DNA from: an uncultured Solobacterium sp.
GTDB taxonomy: Bacteria; Bacillota_I; Bacilli_A; Erysipelotrichales; Erysipelotrichaceae
Length of the DNA: 50,932 nucleotides
Reading direction: 5' to 3'
Assembly: GCA_900546285.1 (NCBI GenBank)
Contig: URCJ01000007.1
Location: 1 to 50,932 of the forward strand
Part shown: positions 25,937-35,362 of the stretch, piece after piece
Layout: each line of letters opens with the position of its first letter
Position numbering within the stretch: position 1 is the first letter of the stretch
The notes under the pieces: model-generated
Databases searched by the model: none
What the model was told of the DNA's origin: nothing
What the model saw: the letters and a program-made list of their open reading frames with translations, nothing else
Program-made: the position numbers and the translations under genes

Positions 25937-26355
25937 TGGAATATAGAAGATTTGAAAATACTATCGTTTTAAGAATGGATAGAGGTGAAGAGGTTCTTGA
26001 AACTTTAAAGGAAGTTGCTTTAAAGGAAAATATCAAGTTGGCTAGTGTTAGTGCACTTGGGGCTTGCGATCACTTTGTGGCTGGTGTTTATAATGTGGCT
26101 GAACAAAAATATTATAAGAATGAATTCAATGGTGCCTTTGAAATTACAAGTCTTGTAGGTAATATCAATACTATGAATGGTGAATATTATTCTCATTTAC
26201 ATATCACTTGTGCAGATGATAAGGCAGCATGCTTCGGTGGTCACTTAAATGAGGCTAGAATCAGTGCTACTTGTGAGATGTTTATTAATATCATCGATGG
26301 TAGTGTTGATCGTTATAAGGATGAAGTAACTGGTTTAAATCTATTTAAATTCTAA
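25936..26355 (+). CDS. PPC/DUF296-domain protein
   Basis: 139 residues forming a single PPC (DUF296) domain: a start of the type RRFENTIVLRMDRGEEVLETL, SVSALGACDHF, and HLHITCADDKAACFGGHLNEARIS with the conserved histidines. Bacterial stand-alone PPC proteins form trimers with a possible metal site; plant versions are tied to AT-hook DNA binding. Function is unknown here. A strong terminator follows. Confidence 0.85.
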   Translation: MEYRRFENTIVLRMDRGEEVLETLKEVALKENIKLASVSALGACDHFVAGVYNVAEQKYYKNEFNGAFEITSLVGNINTMNGEYYSHLHITCADDKAACFGGHLNEARISATCEMFINIIDGSVDRYKDEVTGLNLFKF

Positions 26356-26356
26356 G

Positions 26357-26386
26357 AAATCGTTTCGTTTGAAACGATTTTCTTTT
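26357..26386 (+). terminator. Terminator after the PPC-domain gene
   Basis: AAATCGTTTC-GTTT-GAAACGATTT, a perfect 10-bp stem (26357-26380), then TCTTTT. Confidence 0.9.
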
Positions 26387-26397
26387 ATCATATATTT

Positions 26398-27066
26398 ATG
26401 AAGAAAATCTTACTGGTAGAGGATGATAAGTATATAGCTGAAGAAATATTTAATAGAACTAAGATGTGGGATATGGATTGCTTAGTAGTAGAAGATTTTA
26501 AGAATGTGCTAAGTACTTTTAAAGAATATGATCCTTCAATTGTCTTGTTAGACATTTCTTTACCTTTTTATGATGGCTATTATTGGTGTAGGGAAATTAG
26601 AAAAATATCTAAGGTACCTATTATCTTTATTTCTTCTAAAAATGATGATATGAATATGATTATGGCAATGAATATTGGTGCTGATGATTTTGTTGCCAAG
26701 CCTTTTTCTTTTGATTTGTTGATTGCGAAAATTGAAGCGCTTCTTAGAAGAACTTATGATTTTAATATAGGCACAAGTATCGCTTACAAAGACTATGTCT
26801 TGAACTTGGGTGATAGTAGCTTATCTTATAAGGATAATAGAATTGTTCTTACAAGTAATGAACAAAAGATTCTTAAATGTCTCTTTGAACATAAGGGTAA
26901 TGTAGTATCACGTGAAAAGCTTATGAATGTTTTGTGGGATACCGATTGTTATATCGATGATAATACTTTAACTGTTAATATTAATCGTTTAAGAAAGAAA
27001 TGTTTTGAATTGTCTAATGAAGACTTTATTAAGACAAGAGTAAAACAGGGATATATTGTTGAATGA
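26398..27066 (+). CDS. Bce-type response regulator (OmpR family)
   Basis: 222 residues: a receiver domain with phosphoacceptor Asp in VLLDISLPFYDGYYWCREIR (about 50-69) and Lys in DFVAKPFSF, then a winged-helix domain ending DNTLTVNINRLRKK. The ISLPxxDGYxWCRxIR wording is typical of regulators paired with BceS-like kinases. No Shine-Dalgarno sequence: TATCAT (26386-26391) lies exactly 6 bases before the ATG, so it may be leaderless. It overlaps the kinase gene by 4 bases. Confidence 0.92.
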   Translation: MKKILLVEDDKYIAEEIFNRTKMWDMDCLVVEDFKNVLSTFKEYDPSIVLLDISLPFYDGYYWCREIRKISKVPIIFISSKNDDMNMIMAMNIGADDFVAKPFSFDLLIAKIEALLRRTYDFNIGTSIAYKDYVLNLGDSSLSYKDNRIVLTSNEQKILKCLFEHKGNVVSREKLMNVLWDTDCYIDDNTLTVNINRLRKKCFELSNEDFIKTRVKQGYIVE

Positions 27067-28007
27067 GGTATTTTAAAGATAATCATAGAGTATATTTATT
27101 ATTACTGGTAGTGATACTAGTTTTTGATAGTTTGTTGATGTTATGCAATATCGATGCTTCACTTATTATTTATCCTAACGTGATTGTCTTGTTTATAATT
27201 ATTGTCCATTCATTATTTGACTATTATAAGTATAAAAATAAACATGAACTATTAAATAAAAGCTTATATGAAGAAGTTGATTGCTTATTTGATGAGGATT
27301 ATCAAAAAATAATTAATGAATTAGAAGATAAGATAAGACAATTAGAAACCGATAAACATAAAGTTATGAAAGAGATGTCTGATTATTATTCTTTGTGGAT
27401 TCATCAAATAAAGACGCCTATTTCAGCTATGCAACTGACGCTTGAAAATGAAGATAGCCAATTATCTAGAAAATTGATGTTAGAATTACTCCATATTGAA
27501 CAATATGTAGATATGGTATTAACTTATCAAAAACTTAGTGATGGTAGTGACTATATCTTTGAAGAAATCGATATGGATGTAATGATTAAAGATACTATTC
27601 GTTATTTGCGTTTAGAATTTATTGAAAGAAAGATTTCGTTAAAGTATGAACCAATTAATAGAACCATCATTACTGATAAGAAATGGTTCAAGTTCGTCCT
27701 TAAGCAACTTATCAGTAATGCCCTAAAATACACCCGTAAGGGTAGTATTGAAATTTATCTTGATGATAATTATTTATGTATAAAAGATGATGGCATCGGG
27801 ATTAAGGAAAGCGATTTAAGAAGAATTTTTGAAAAGGGTTATACTGGCTCTAATGGCCATGATAATAAGAATTCTAGCGGTATTGGCTTATATTTGTGTA
27901 CCAATATTGTTTCTAATTTAGGCTTGAAATTGAGCGCTACTTCTAGTGTAGGCATTGGTAGTGTTTTTAAGATTGACTTAAGGCAAGATGAAAGGGTTAA
28001 GGACTAA
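27063..28007 (+). CDS. Bce-type intramembrane-sensing histidine kinase
   Basis: 314 residues. Two membrane segments (about 9-27 and 33-52) separated by only a few residues, so there is no extracellular sensor; such kinases are driven by the partner ABC transporter. Phosphoacceptor His near 118 is in WIHQIKTPISAM, the N box is LISNALKYT, and GIGLYLC is the G2 box. It overlaps the regulator gene by 4 bases. Confidence 0.92.
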   Translation: MRYFKDNHRVYLLLLVVILVFDSLLMLCNIDASLIIYPNVIVLFIIIVHSLFDYYKYKNKHELLNKSLYEEVDCLFDEDYQKIINELEDKIRQLETDKHKVMKEMSDYYSLWIHQIKTPISAMQLTLENEDSQLSRKLMLELLHIEQYVDMVLTYQKLSDGSDYIFEEIDMDVMIKDTIRYLRLEFIERKISLKYEPINRTIITDKKWFKFVLKQLISNALKYTRKGSIEIYLDDNYLCIKDDGIGIKESDLRRIFEKGYTGSNGHDNKNSSGIGLYLCTNIVSNLGLKLSATSSVGIGSVFKIDLRQDERVKD

Positions 28008-28008
28008 T

Positions 28009-28030
28009 CTTACAAAAATGTAAGTTTTTT
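28009..28030 (+). promoter_or_regulatory. BceR-type box upstream of the ABC genes, with attenuator-like shape
   Basis: CTTACA-AAAA-TGTAAG (28009-28024) matches the TnACA-N4-TGTAA consensus known for BceR-like regulators, and lies just after the kinase stop and 69 bases before the ATPase start. Because TTTTTT follows, it could also form a weak terminator hairpin. The regulator-box reading is favoured since the ABC operon needs a regulated promoter here. Confidence 0.6.
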
Positions 28031-28092
28031 GTAAGCTAGATAAATGGAAGCTGTTTTTGGTTTTATCTAGAATCAAGATGGAGGTAAAAATA

Positions 28093-28863
28093 ATGAATTT
28101 ATTAGAAGTTAAAAATCTAAAGAAAGTTTATACTTCACTTGGTATGAATAAAACAGAAGCTTTGAAGGATATAAACTTTTCGGTTGAAAAGGGTGAATTT
28201 ATTGCCATTATGGGTGAGTCAGGAAGTGGTAAGACTACTTTGTTGAATATTTTGGCTTCTCTTGATAAGGCTAGTTCTGGTGAAGTTTATCTTGAGGGTA
28301 AGTTAATCAATAATATTAAGGATAAAGATTTAGCAAGTTTTAGAAGAGATAATCTTGGCTTTGTGTTCCAGGAGTTTAATCTTTTGGATACTTTTAATCT
28401 TAAGGATAATATTTTATTACCTTTGGTATTGGCAAATAATAACTATAAGGATATGAATGCTAAGTTAAATCCTTTAGCAAGAAAATTAGGTATTTATGAG
28501 TTGCTTAATAAGTATCCTTATGAGGTGTCTGGTGGTCAGAAACAAAGGGCGGCAGTGTGTAGGGCTTTAATCAATGATCCAAAGTTGGTTTTGGCTGATG
28601 AACCTACTGGTGCTTTGGATTCTAAGTCTACTGATGAACTATTGAAAGCTTTTGTGGATATTAATAAGATGGGACAGACTATTTTGATGGTTACCCATTC
28701 TATTAAGGCGGCAAGTATTGCAAGTAGAGTCTTGTTTATTAAAGATGGTAAGATTTTCCATGAAATATATAAGGGTAGTGATACAAATAGCGAATTCTAT
28801 GAAAAGATTTCAAATACCTTAACTTTATTGGTATTAAAGGAAAAAGAAAATGAGAATCTATAA
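28093..28863 (+). CDS. Bce-type ABC transporter ATPase
   Basis: 256 residues from the ATG at 28093, which has GGAGGT 8 bases upstream. Walker A is GESGSGKTTLLN, the Q loop is FVFQEFNLLDTF, the signature VSGGQKQRAAV and Walker B LVLADEPTGALD, all in the MacB/BceA type. It works with the following permease to sense and remove peptide antibiotics that bind cell-wall precursors. It overlaps the permease gene by 14 bases. Confidence 0.93.
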   Translation: MNLLEVKNLKKVYTSLGMNKTEALKDINFSVEKGEFIAIMGESGSGKTTLLNILASLDKASSGEVYLEGKLINNIKDKDLASFRRDNLGFVFQEFNLLDTFNLKDNILLPLVLANNNYKDMNAKLNPLARKLGIYELLNKYPYEVSGGQKQRAAVCRALINDPKLVLADEPTGALDSKSTDELLKAFVDINKMGQTILMVTHSIKAASIASRVLFIKDGKIFHEIYKGSDTNSEFYEKISNTLTLLVLKEKENENL

Positions 28864-30775
28864 TGTATTAGCGATAGAGGGTATTAAGAAGAATAAACAG
28901 TTATATCTTCCTTATATCATCAGTTCTATTTGTATTATTGCGATAACTTATATTGTTTCATATTTGTGTTGCTCTAAGACAGTTATAGATTCCTTTGGTG
29001 GCTATGTAATTTCATCATTTATGTCATTTGGCTTTATGATTATGGCGCTATTTTCCTTGTTGTTTATTTTCTATACCCATTCTTTCTTGTTTAAAAGAAG
29101 AAAGAAGGAATTCGGCTTATATAATGTCTTGGGATTGGCTAAGAAAGATATTTGTAAGATTGTGTTTCTGGATAATTTATATGTCGATATTATTAGCATT
29201 TTATTAGGTCTTGGTGTTGGCGTTTTATTTTCAAAGTTTGCAGAATTGGCTTTCTTTAAGATTGTTGCGAAACCATATTCGATAGTCTTCAGTTTACCAA
29301 TACCATCTTTATTTATGACTTTAATGTGTTTCTTAGGCATTTACTTTTTAATTCTTGTTTCATCAATTATCAGTGTTTATAAAAATGACACCATTGCGTT
29401 CTTGAAGGCTGATAGTAATGGCGAAAAGGCACCTAGAGCGAATTTCTTATTAGCTTTGCTTGGTTTAATAATATTAGCCTTTGCCTATTATTTAGCTATT
29501 AGTATTGATGATCCTGTTCAAGCCCTATTAACGTTTTTCTTTGCGGTTATTTTGGTTATTGTGGCAACATATTTGTTGTTTATTGCCGGGTCTGTCGCTC
29601 TATGTAAAATCCTTGCGCATAATAAGAAGTATTATTATAAGTTAAATCATTTTATTAGCGTTTCTTCCATGTCATTTAGAATGAAAAGAAATGGTTCTGG
29701 TTTAGCTTCTATTTGTATCCTATCGACAATGGTGCTCGTGATGTTGTCTTCTACTTCATCATTATATTTTGGCGCAAAAAACTCTAATAAAAAGTTGTTT
29801 CCTTATGAGTATTCTATTAATTATAATTACGATAGTTATGATGAATTAATAAATGCTGATGAGACTATAACATCTTTTGTAGAGTCGAAGGATTTTAAGA
29901 TTAAAGAAAAAATTGAATATCATAACATTAATTTTTACTTACCACTTGAAGGTAATAAAGTAATTGAAGATAGTAAAACTTTAGATTATGCCAACATGAC
30001 TTTTATCGATATTGATGAATACAACAAAATATATGGTACTGACTATGTATTAAAAGATGATGAATGTTTGTTGTATGAATATATAGGTGAATATAAACAT
30101 GATAGTATTGTCGTTGGTGATAATACTTATAAGGTAATCGATAGGGCGAATAAAATGGTTACAGACTATGTTTCTGCCGTTTCTGCAACTAATAATTATT
30201 TCTTTGTGGTTAATGACTTAGAATCTATTTCTAATTCCTTGGAAGGTGCATGTAAGAATACCTATATTGTTCAATTTGATGTTTATAATGATTCTTTATC
30301 TTTATATGACTTTATTAATGAAGAATATACAAGTGATACTCCTTACTCTTTTCAATCGTCATTGAATAATTTATCAGATTTCTATGATCTATATGGCTCA
30401 TTGTTCTATTTAGGAATAAGTTTGAGTGTTGCCTTTGTGATTGCGACAGTATGTATAGTGTATTATAAGCAGGTGGTAGAAGGTTATGAGGATCAAAAAC
30501 GTTTTGCGATTATGAAGAAGCTTGGTCTTGATGATAGGCAAATTAGAAAAAGCATCAACTCACAGCTATTAACAGTATTCTTCTTGCCACTTGTTGGTGC
30601 TTTATCTCATTTATTATTTGCTCATCCGATGATTGAAAAGCTATTAAGCTTATTCTTGATAAGTGATATTAGATTATTCTTTATCACAAGTATTATTTGT
30701 TTTGTATCTTTCTCAATTGCATACTTTGTGATCTATAAGTTAACTTCAAACGTTTACTATAAAATCGTTAGTTAA
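28850..30775 (+). CDS. Bce-type ABC transporter permease (FtsX domain)
   Basis: 641 residues with about ten membrane segments: a first group of four to eight (residues 18-310), a large extracellular domain of about 190 residues (about 315-515) between segments 7 and 8, and the last three near 525-635. This is the BceB layout. The extracellular domain determines which peptide is sensed. AAGGAAAAAG lies before the ATG. Its 3' end overlaps the convergent GH13 gene by 8 bases. Confidence 0.9.
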   Translation: MRIYNVLAIEGIKKNKQLYLPYIISSICIIAITYIVSYLCCSKTVIDSFGGYVISSFMSFGFMIMALFSLLFIFYTHSFLFKRRKKEFGLYNVLGLAKKDICKIVFLDNLYVDIISILLGLGVGVLFSKFAELAFFKIVAKPYSIVFSLPIPSLFMTLMCFLGIYFLILVSSIISVYKNDTIAFLKADSNGEKAPRANFLLALLGLIILAFAYYLAISIDDPVQALLTFFFAVILVIVATYLLFIAGSVALCKILAHNKKYYYKLNHFISVSSMSFRMKRNGSGLASICILSTMVLVMLSSTSSLYFGAKNSNKKLFPYEYSINYNYDSYDELINADETITSFVESKDFKIKEKIEYHNINFYLPLEGNKVIEDSKTLDYANMTFIDIDEYNKIYGTDYVLKDDECLLYEYIGEYKHDSIVVGDNTYKVIDRANKMVTDYVSAVSATNNYFFVVNDLESISNSLEGACKNTYIVQFDVYNDSLSLYDFINEEYTSDTPYSFQSSLNNLSDFYDLYGSLFYLGISLSVAFVIATVCIVYYKQVVEGYEDQKRFAIMKKLGLDDRQIRKSINSQLLTVFFLPLVGALSHLLFAHPMIEKLLSLFLISDIRLFFITSIICFVSFSIAYFVIYKLTSNVYYKIVS

Positions 30776-32318
30776 ATGATTTAACCCAGTTCAAGAGAGA
30801 ATCACGATAAATGTTCTCTCTAACACTTCTTAGCATTTGATCATTAATAGGGCCATTCTTAGCCATCTTAGCAAGTATGGCATCCTGTAGTTCACTTATA
30901 TCCATTTGATCATATGGTTTATTAGTTTCTGTAAAGTCTTTATTTAAAGGTGTTTCTTCTTTCTCTTCTTTGATTTCGATATGAGGAAGCTTTAAAGAGA
31001 CGCCTTTTTTATATAGGATTTCGCCTCCTGTATTTAAACTAACCTTAATTTTACCATTTTCAGGAACATATTCTTTTTCATTAAATAGTCCATAATATGT
31101 TTCATTAGTATTGAAATAGAAATCATGTGGCGTATTGTTGCTGATAAGACATACAAAGATTTGTTCATTATCTAAAGAACGTGAATATGCATAATATTCA
31201 TTTCTTAATTCTAATTGTTTATATTCGCCGTAAGTTAAGATAGTATTATCTTTTCTAAAGTGATTTAGTTTCGCGATTATTTGAGTATATGGGTTATTTG
31301 TTAGTGAATCCTTATAATCTTCAATATTTAACTTAGGTCTAATTTCATCATCAGATCCACCACGAACTTTATGTCCTTCAATGCCAAATTCACTACCATA
31401 ATAGATAGAAGGAATACCTGGAAGGGTATATAACATAATGTGAACAGGTAAGAAATTACGCTTATCATTTAACTTAGTAGTAATTCTTTCAATATCGTGA
31501 TTATCGACAAAGTTATATAGATGCATATACTTAGATAATCTATTGACAGTATGAGCAATCTCAAAAAAGTTATGGTCGTTGCAACCAGAATATAAAGCTT
31601 TTTCTAGGTTAAAGTTAGTTACAGAATGTAACATATCGTCAGCTAAGAAAGGTCCATATTCTTCAAACATTACTTCTCCCATTAAATAGAAGTCTTCTTT
31701 TAGATTATTTGTATAACTTCTTAGCGTTCTTAAGAAATCTTTGTCTAAGACATTAGCCGCATCTAGTCTTAATCCATCAATATCGAATTCATCTACCCAA
31801 TATTTAACCACTTCAAATAGATAGTTATAGACATCATGGTTTTTAACATTTAACTTAACAAGTAGGTCATATCCTGCCCAGTTTTGGTAGTAGAAGCCAT
31901 CGTTATAAGAATTGTTACCATTAAAATCAATGCTGTACCAATAACGATACTTAGAATTTTCTCTATTTTCTAGAACATCTTTAAACGCAAAAAAGTCTCT
32001 TCCTGTATGATTGAATACTGCATCTAAGATAACTTTAATATCGTTTTTGTGACAATATGCTACAAAATCTTTTAAATCATAATTGTCGCCAAGTCTATTG
32101 TCTACTTGTTTATAATCAGTTGTCTCATAACCATGTCCAACTGATTTAAATAAAGGACCAATATATAAAGCTGTAAAGCCTAAATTTTTAATATGGTCAA
32201 TCCAAGGCAGTAGGGTCTTTAGTCTGTGTGTGGTTTCACTATAATCATTTATCTTAGGAGCCCCAGTTAAACCTAAAGGATAAATGTGATAAAAAGTTGC
32301 ATTATTATACCAATTCAT
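30768..32318 (-). CDS. Intracellular GH13 alpha-amylase-family glycosidase
   Basis: 516 residues without a signal peptide. The barrel has the four GH13 regions: DAVFNH (99-104), GLRLDAAN with nucleophile Asp186, GEVMF with acid/base Glu215, and FVDNHD with Asp275. It is in the maltogenic-amylase/neopullulanase-like group and should act on maltodextrins or glycogen products. Residues about 455-516 form an acidic linker and a helical tail (LQDAILAKMAKNG...), unusual for these enzymes. GAGGAAAA precedes the ATG. It is convergent with the ABC permease. Confidence 0.85.
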   Translation of the reverse strand: MNWYNNATFYHIYPLGLTGAPKINDYSETTHRLKTLLPWIDHIKNLGFTALYIGPLFKSVGHGYETTDYKQVDNRLGDNYDLKDFVAYCHKNDIKVILDAVFNHTGRDFFAFKDVLENRENSKYRYWYSIDFNGNNSYNDGFYYQNWAGYDLLVKLNVKNHDVYNYLFEVVKYWVDEFDIDGLRLDAANVLDKDFLRTLRSYTNNLKEDFYLMGEVMFEEYGPFLADDMLHSVTNFNLEKALYSGCNDHNFFEIAHTVNRLSKYMHLYNFVDNHDIERITTKLNDKRNFLPVHIMLYTLPGIPSIYYGSEFGIEGHKVRGGSDDEIRPKLNIEDYKDSLTNNPYTQIIAKLNHFRKDNTILTYGEYKQLELRNEYYAYSRSLDNEQIFVCLISNNTPHDFYFNTNETYYGLFNEKEYVPENGKIKVSLNTGGEILYKKGVSLKLPHIEIKEEKEETPLNKDFTETNKPYDQMDISELQDAILAKMAKNGPINDQMLRSVRENIYRDSLLNWVKSFN

Positions 32319-32347
32319 TTAATTTTCCTCGCCTAATTATTATATGA

Positions 32348-32376
32348 TTGATTAAAATTTAAAAAAAGCATATTAT
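32348..32376 (+). promoter_or_regulatory. Promoter of the leuS T-box transcript
   Basis: TTGATT (32348-32353) and TATTAT (32371-32376) with the optimal 17-base spacer. The expected start near 32383 fits the 5' end of the T-box leader. Confidence 0.6.
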
Positions 32377-32383
32377 TGTTATG

Positions 32384-32557
32384 TAATCGTCAAAAGTAGT
32401 AAATGTATTTCTTAGATAGAGAGTTGTTGGAAGGTGCAAAACAATTAAGGATAAGTTGAACTTGTTTGGCAAAAAGGATTAATCGTAGCTCGCGTTAAGA
32501 GTTTAAGTTAGAAACAAAGGTGGTACCGCGCATTTGCGCCCTTGGTTCACCTTTTTT
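32384..32557 (+). promoter_or_regulatory. T-box leader controlling leuS, specifier CUU
   Basis: The conserved T-box element AAAGGTGGTACCGCG ends at 32530. Upstream lie a Stem I with AGAGAG and GGTG loop sequences (about 32418-32435) and a GAA-CTT junction that places the leucine codon CTT (32461-32463) in the specifier position. Downstream, GGTG(32519-32522)/CACC(32548-32551) with nested ACC/GGT and GCGC/GCGC pairs forms the terminator, followed by TTTTTT (32552-32557). Uncharged tRNA-Leu should favour the antiterminator and leuS expression. Confidence 0.93.
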
Positions 32558-32577
32558 ATTTTGGAGGGAGATTTATA

Positions 32578-34974
32578 ATGTCAGTATTTGATTTCAAAAC
32601 AATTGATAAGAAGTGGCAAAAGTTCTGGGACGATAATAAGACTTTTGAAACAGATGTTTACGATTTTACTAAGCCTAAATACTATGTTTTGGATATGTTT
32701 CCATATCCAAGTGGTGTAGGTTTACATGCAGGACACCCAGAAGGTTATACCGCAACCGATATTATCGCAAGATATAAGAGAATGAAGGGCTTTAATGTAC
32801 TTCATCCAATGGGTTTTGATTCTTTTGGTTTGCCTGCTGAACAATATGCGATTTCTACTGGTAATCACCCAGCTGGTTTTACTAATAGAAACATCGATCA
32901 TTTTATTGATCAATTAAAGGGCCTAGGTTTTTCATATGATTGGACTAAGAAGACTTCTACTAGTGATCCTGAGTTCTATAAGTGGACTCAATGGATTTTT
33001 ATTCAATTATTTAAGAATGGCTATGCAAGATGTGTTGAAATGCCAGTCAACTGGTGTGAAGAACTTGGTACAGTATTAGCTAATGATGAGGTAATTGATG
33101 GTAAGTCTGAAAGAGGTGGTTATCCTGTTGTTAGAAAGAATATGAAACAATGGATTATGGATATTCCAGCTTTTGCGGAACAATTATTGGATAATCTAGA
33201 TAGTCTTGATTGGCCAGAGTCTACTAAGGAGATGCAAAGAAACTGGATTGGTAAGTCTATTGGTGCTGAGGTTAAGTTTAAGGTAGCTGATACAAATGAA
33301 GATTTTACTGTCTTTACTACAAGATGTGATACTTTGTTTGGTGCTACTTATTGTGTATTGTCTCCTGAGCATCCTTTGGTTGCAAAGATTACTACTGCCG
33401 ATAAGAAGGATGAAGTAGCTAAGTATCAAAAGGAATGTGCTTCTAAGTCTGAGATGGAAAGAACTGAATTAAATAAGGATAAGACTGGTGTGTTTACTGG
33501 TGCTTATGCGATTAATCCAGTTAATGATAAAAAGATTCCTATTTGGATTTCAGACTATGTTTTAATGACATATGGTACTGGTGCTATTATGGCGGTCCCT
33601 GCTCATGATGAAAGAGACTATGCCTTTGCGAAGAAGTTTGGTATTGATATTATTCAAGTAATTGATGGTGGTGATATCACAAATGAGGCATATTCGGGTG
33701 ATGGTCTTCATATTAATTCAGGTTTCCTTGATGGTTTAAATAAACAGGATGCGATTGATAAGATGATTTCTTTCTTAGAGGAAAAGGGCATTGGCAAGAA
33801 GAAAGTAAATTATCGCATTAGAGAATGGATTTTCGCAAGACAAAGATATTGGGGTGAACCAATTCCAGTAATTCATTATGAAGATGGTACTATTGGTGTT
33901 CTTGATGATAAAGATTTACCTTTGATTCTACCTGAACTTGAGGATTATGGTCCAAGTAAGACTGGGGCACCACTTGATAAGGCAACTGATTGGGTGAATG
34001 TTACATATCATGGTAAGAAGGGTAAAAGAGAGACTTCTACAATGCCTGGTTCTGCAGGTTCTTCTTGGTATTTCATTCGTTATATTGATCCACATAATGA
34101 TAAGGAATTATGTGATAAGAAGTTGATGGAACATTGGCTTCCAGTAGACTTATATATCGGTGGTCCTGAGCATGCGGTAGGTCACTTATTATATTCAAGA
34201 ATGTGGAATAATTTCTTGCATAATGAGGGTATTGTACCGGTAGCGGAACCATTTAAGAAGTTAGTTCACCAAGGTTATATCCTAGGTTCTAATGGTATTA
34301 AGATGGGTAAGCGTTTCCCTGAATATGTTGTTAATCCAAGTGATGTAGTAGAACAATATGGTGCTGATACTTTAAGACTATATGAAATGTTTATGGGACC
34401 TCTAGAGGCTGATAAACCATGGTCTACTCAAGGTTTGGAGGGTGCTCATAGATGGCTTGAAAGAGTATATCGTCTTGTTACTAACAACGACATGATTGTA
34501 GAAGAAAATGATGGCTCTTTAGATTATGTTTATAACTTTACAGTTAAGAAGGTGTCTGAGGATATCGAGAAGTTAGCTTTAAATACAGCTATTTCACAAA
34601 TGATGATTTTTATAAATGAATGTTATAAGGCTGGTAAGGTATATAAGGAATATTTAGTTAATTTTGTCCAATTATTGTCACCTTGGGCTCCACATTTGTG
34701 TAATGAAATGTATGAAATCTTAACAGGTAAAAATGATTTAGCATATAAACAATGGCCAACTTGTGATGAGTCTAAGTTAGTTCAAGCTGAAAAAGAGATT
34801 GTTGTTCAAGTCAATGGTAAGGTAAGAGCTAAGTTTAATATCGCAGCTGATGCGGATGATGAAACAATCTACGTCGAAGCTTTAAAACAAGAAAATGTCA
34901 TTAAATTCATTGATGGTAAAGAGATTAAGAAACACTTTGTCATCAAGAATAAGATGGTTAATATTGTTATCTAA
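32578..34974 (+). CDS. leuS: Leucyl-tRNA synthetase
   Basis: 798 residues from the ATG at 32578, which follows GGAGGGAG; this start gives the usual beginning. Class I features: FPYPSGVGLHAGHPEGY (HIGH-equivalent HAGH at 50-53), a CP1 editing domain (about 220-390) with FTTRCDTLFGATYCVLSPEHP and GTGAIMAVPAHDERD, and the second ATP motif at 575-579 reading KMGKR in place of KMSKS. ADTLRLYEMFMGPLE and the C-terminal VQVNGKVRAKF are also standard. A strong terminator follows. Confidence 0.97.
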   Translation: MSVFDFKTIDKKWQKFWDDNKTFETDVYDFTKPKYYVLDMFPYPSGVGLHAGHPEGYTATDIIARYKRMKGFNVLHPMGFDSFGLPAEQYAISTGNHPAGFTNRNIDHFIDQLKGLGFSYDWTKKTSTSDPEFYKWTQWIFIQLFKNGYARCVEMPVNWCEELGTVLANDEVIDGKSERGGYPVVRKNMKQWIMDIPAFAEQLLDNLDSLDWPESTKEMQRNWIGKSIGAEVKFKVADTNEDFTVFTTRCDTLFGATYCVLSPEHPLVAKITTADKKDEVAKYQKECASKSEMERTELNKDKTGVFTGAYAINPVNDKKIPIWISDYVLMTYGTGAIMAVPAHDERDYAFAKKFGIDIIQVIDGGDITNEAYSGDGLHINSGFLDGLNKQDAIDKMISFLEEKGIGKKKVNYRIREWIFARQRYWGEPIPVIHYEDGTIGVLDDKDLPLILPELEDYGPSKTGAPLDKATDWVNVTYHGKKGKRETSTMPGSAGSSWYFIRYIDPHNDKELCDKKLMEHWLPVDLYIGGPEHAVGHLLYSRMWNNFLHNEGIVPVAEPFKKLVHQGYILGSNGIKMGKRFPEYVVNPSDVVEQYGADTLRLYEMFMGPLEADKPWSTQGLEGAHRWLERVYRLVTNNDMIVEENDGSLDYVYNFTVKKVSEDIEKLALNTAISQMMIFINECYKAGKVYKEYLVNFVQLLSPWAPHLCNEMYEILTGKNDLAYKQWPTCDESKLVQAEKEIVVQVNGKVRAKFNIAADADDETIYVEALKQENVIKFIDGKEIKKHFVIKNKMVNIVI

Positions 34975-34977
34975 ATC

Positions 34978-35007
34978 GAAGGGGTTATTTAACTCCTTCT
35001 TTTTTTT
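34978..35007 (+). terminator. Terminator after leuS
   Basis: GAAGGGGTT-ATTT-AACTCCTTC (one G-T pair) followed by eight T. Confidence 0.9.
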
Positions 35008-35015
35008 GTTATCAT
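35007..35015 (+). promoter_or_regulatory. Extended -10 for the small membrane protein gene
   Basis: TGTTATCAT, an extended -10 (TGnTATCAT), follows the leuS terminator; AAGGAGG at 35024-35030 lies 8 bases before the next ATG. Confidence 0.4.
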
Positions 35016-35038
35016 AAGGTAAAAAGGAGGGATTATCT

Positions 35039-35335
35039 ATGTGGTTAATTTTTGGTGTGTTGAGTGTTATAAGTGCTTTTGTTGGTTTTGTGATGGTTGT
35101 TAGAAAAAATGAAAATTATTATTTTGCCAATAGTATTTCATTAGCACTAGTATCTTTAGCGATGTTATATGAATATCTTCTTGTATGTAATTGGGTAAAT
35201 AAGGGTGATTATAGTGCCTTAGAGGATGTGGTTCCATATACTTATCAAAATGCTATTGTATATGTATGGTTTATGGTGATTGTGAATGTAGCGATGTTGA
35301 TATTGCCTGCCTTAATTAAAAAGTTTAAGAAATAA
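35039..35335 (+). CDS. Small three-span membrane protein of unknown function
   Basis: 98 residues with three hydrophobic segments (about 2-20, 28-50, 69-92). It has a strong AAGGAGG site and lies between two terminators, so it is probably transcribed alone. I do not recognise a family and the neighbours give no hint. Confidence 0.7.
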   Translation: MWLIFGVLSVISAFVGFVMVVRKNENYYFANSISLALVSLAMLYEYLLVCNWVNKGDYSALEDVVPYTYQNAIVYVWFMVIVNVAMLILPALIKKFKK

Positions 35336-35362
35336 AAGGAATGCCGATTGGCATTCCTTTTA
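35333..35362. terminator. Bidirectional terminator
   Basis: TAAAAGGAATGCC-GATT-GGCATTCCTTTTA, a perfect 13-bp stem between convergent genes, with T-runs on both strands. Confidence 0.92.

Noticed and set aside
34300..34314. KMGKR in LeuS as a sign of an inactive synthetase
   Set aside because: Both lysines of the KMSKS loop are kept, all other motifs are intact, and the gene has a working-looking T-box.
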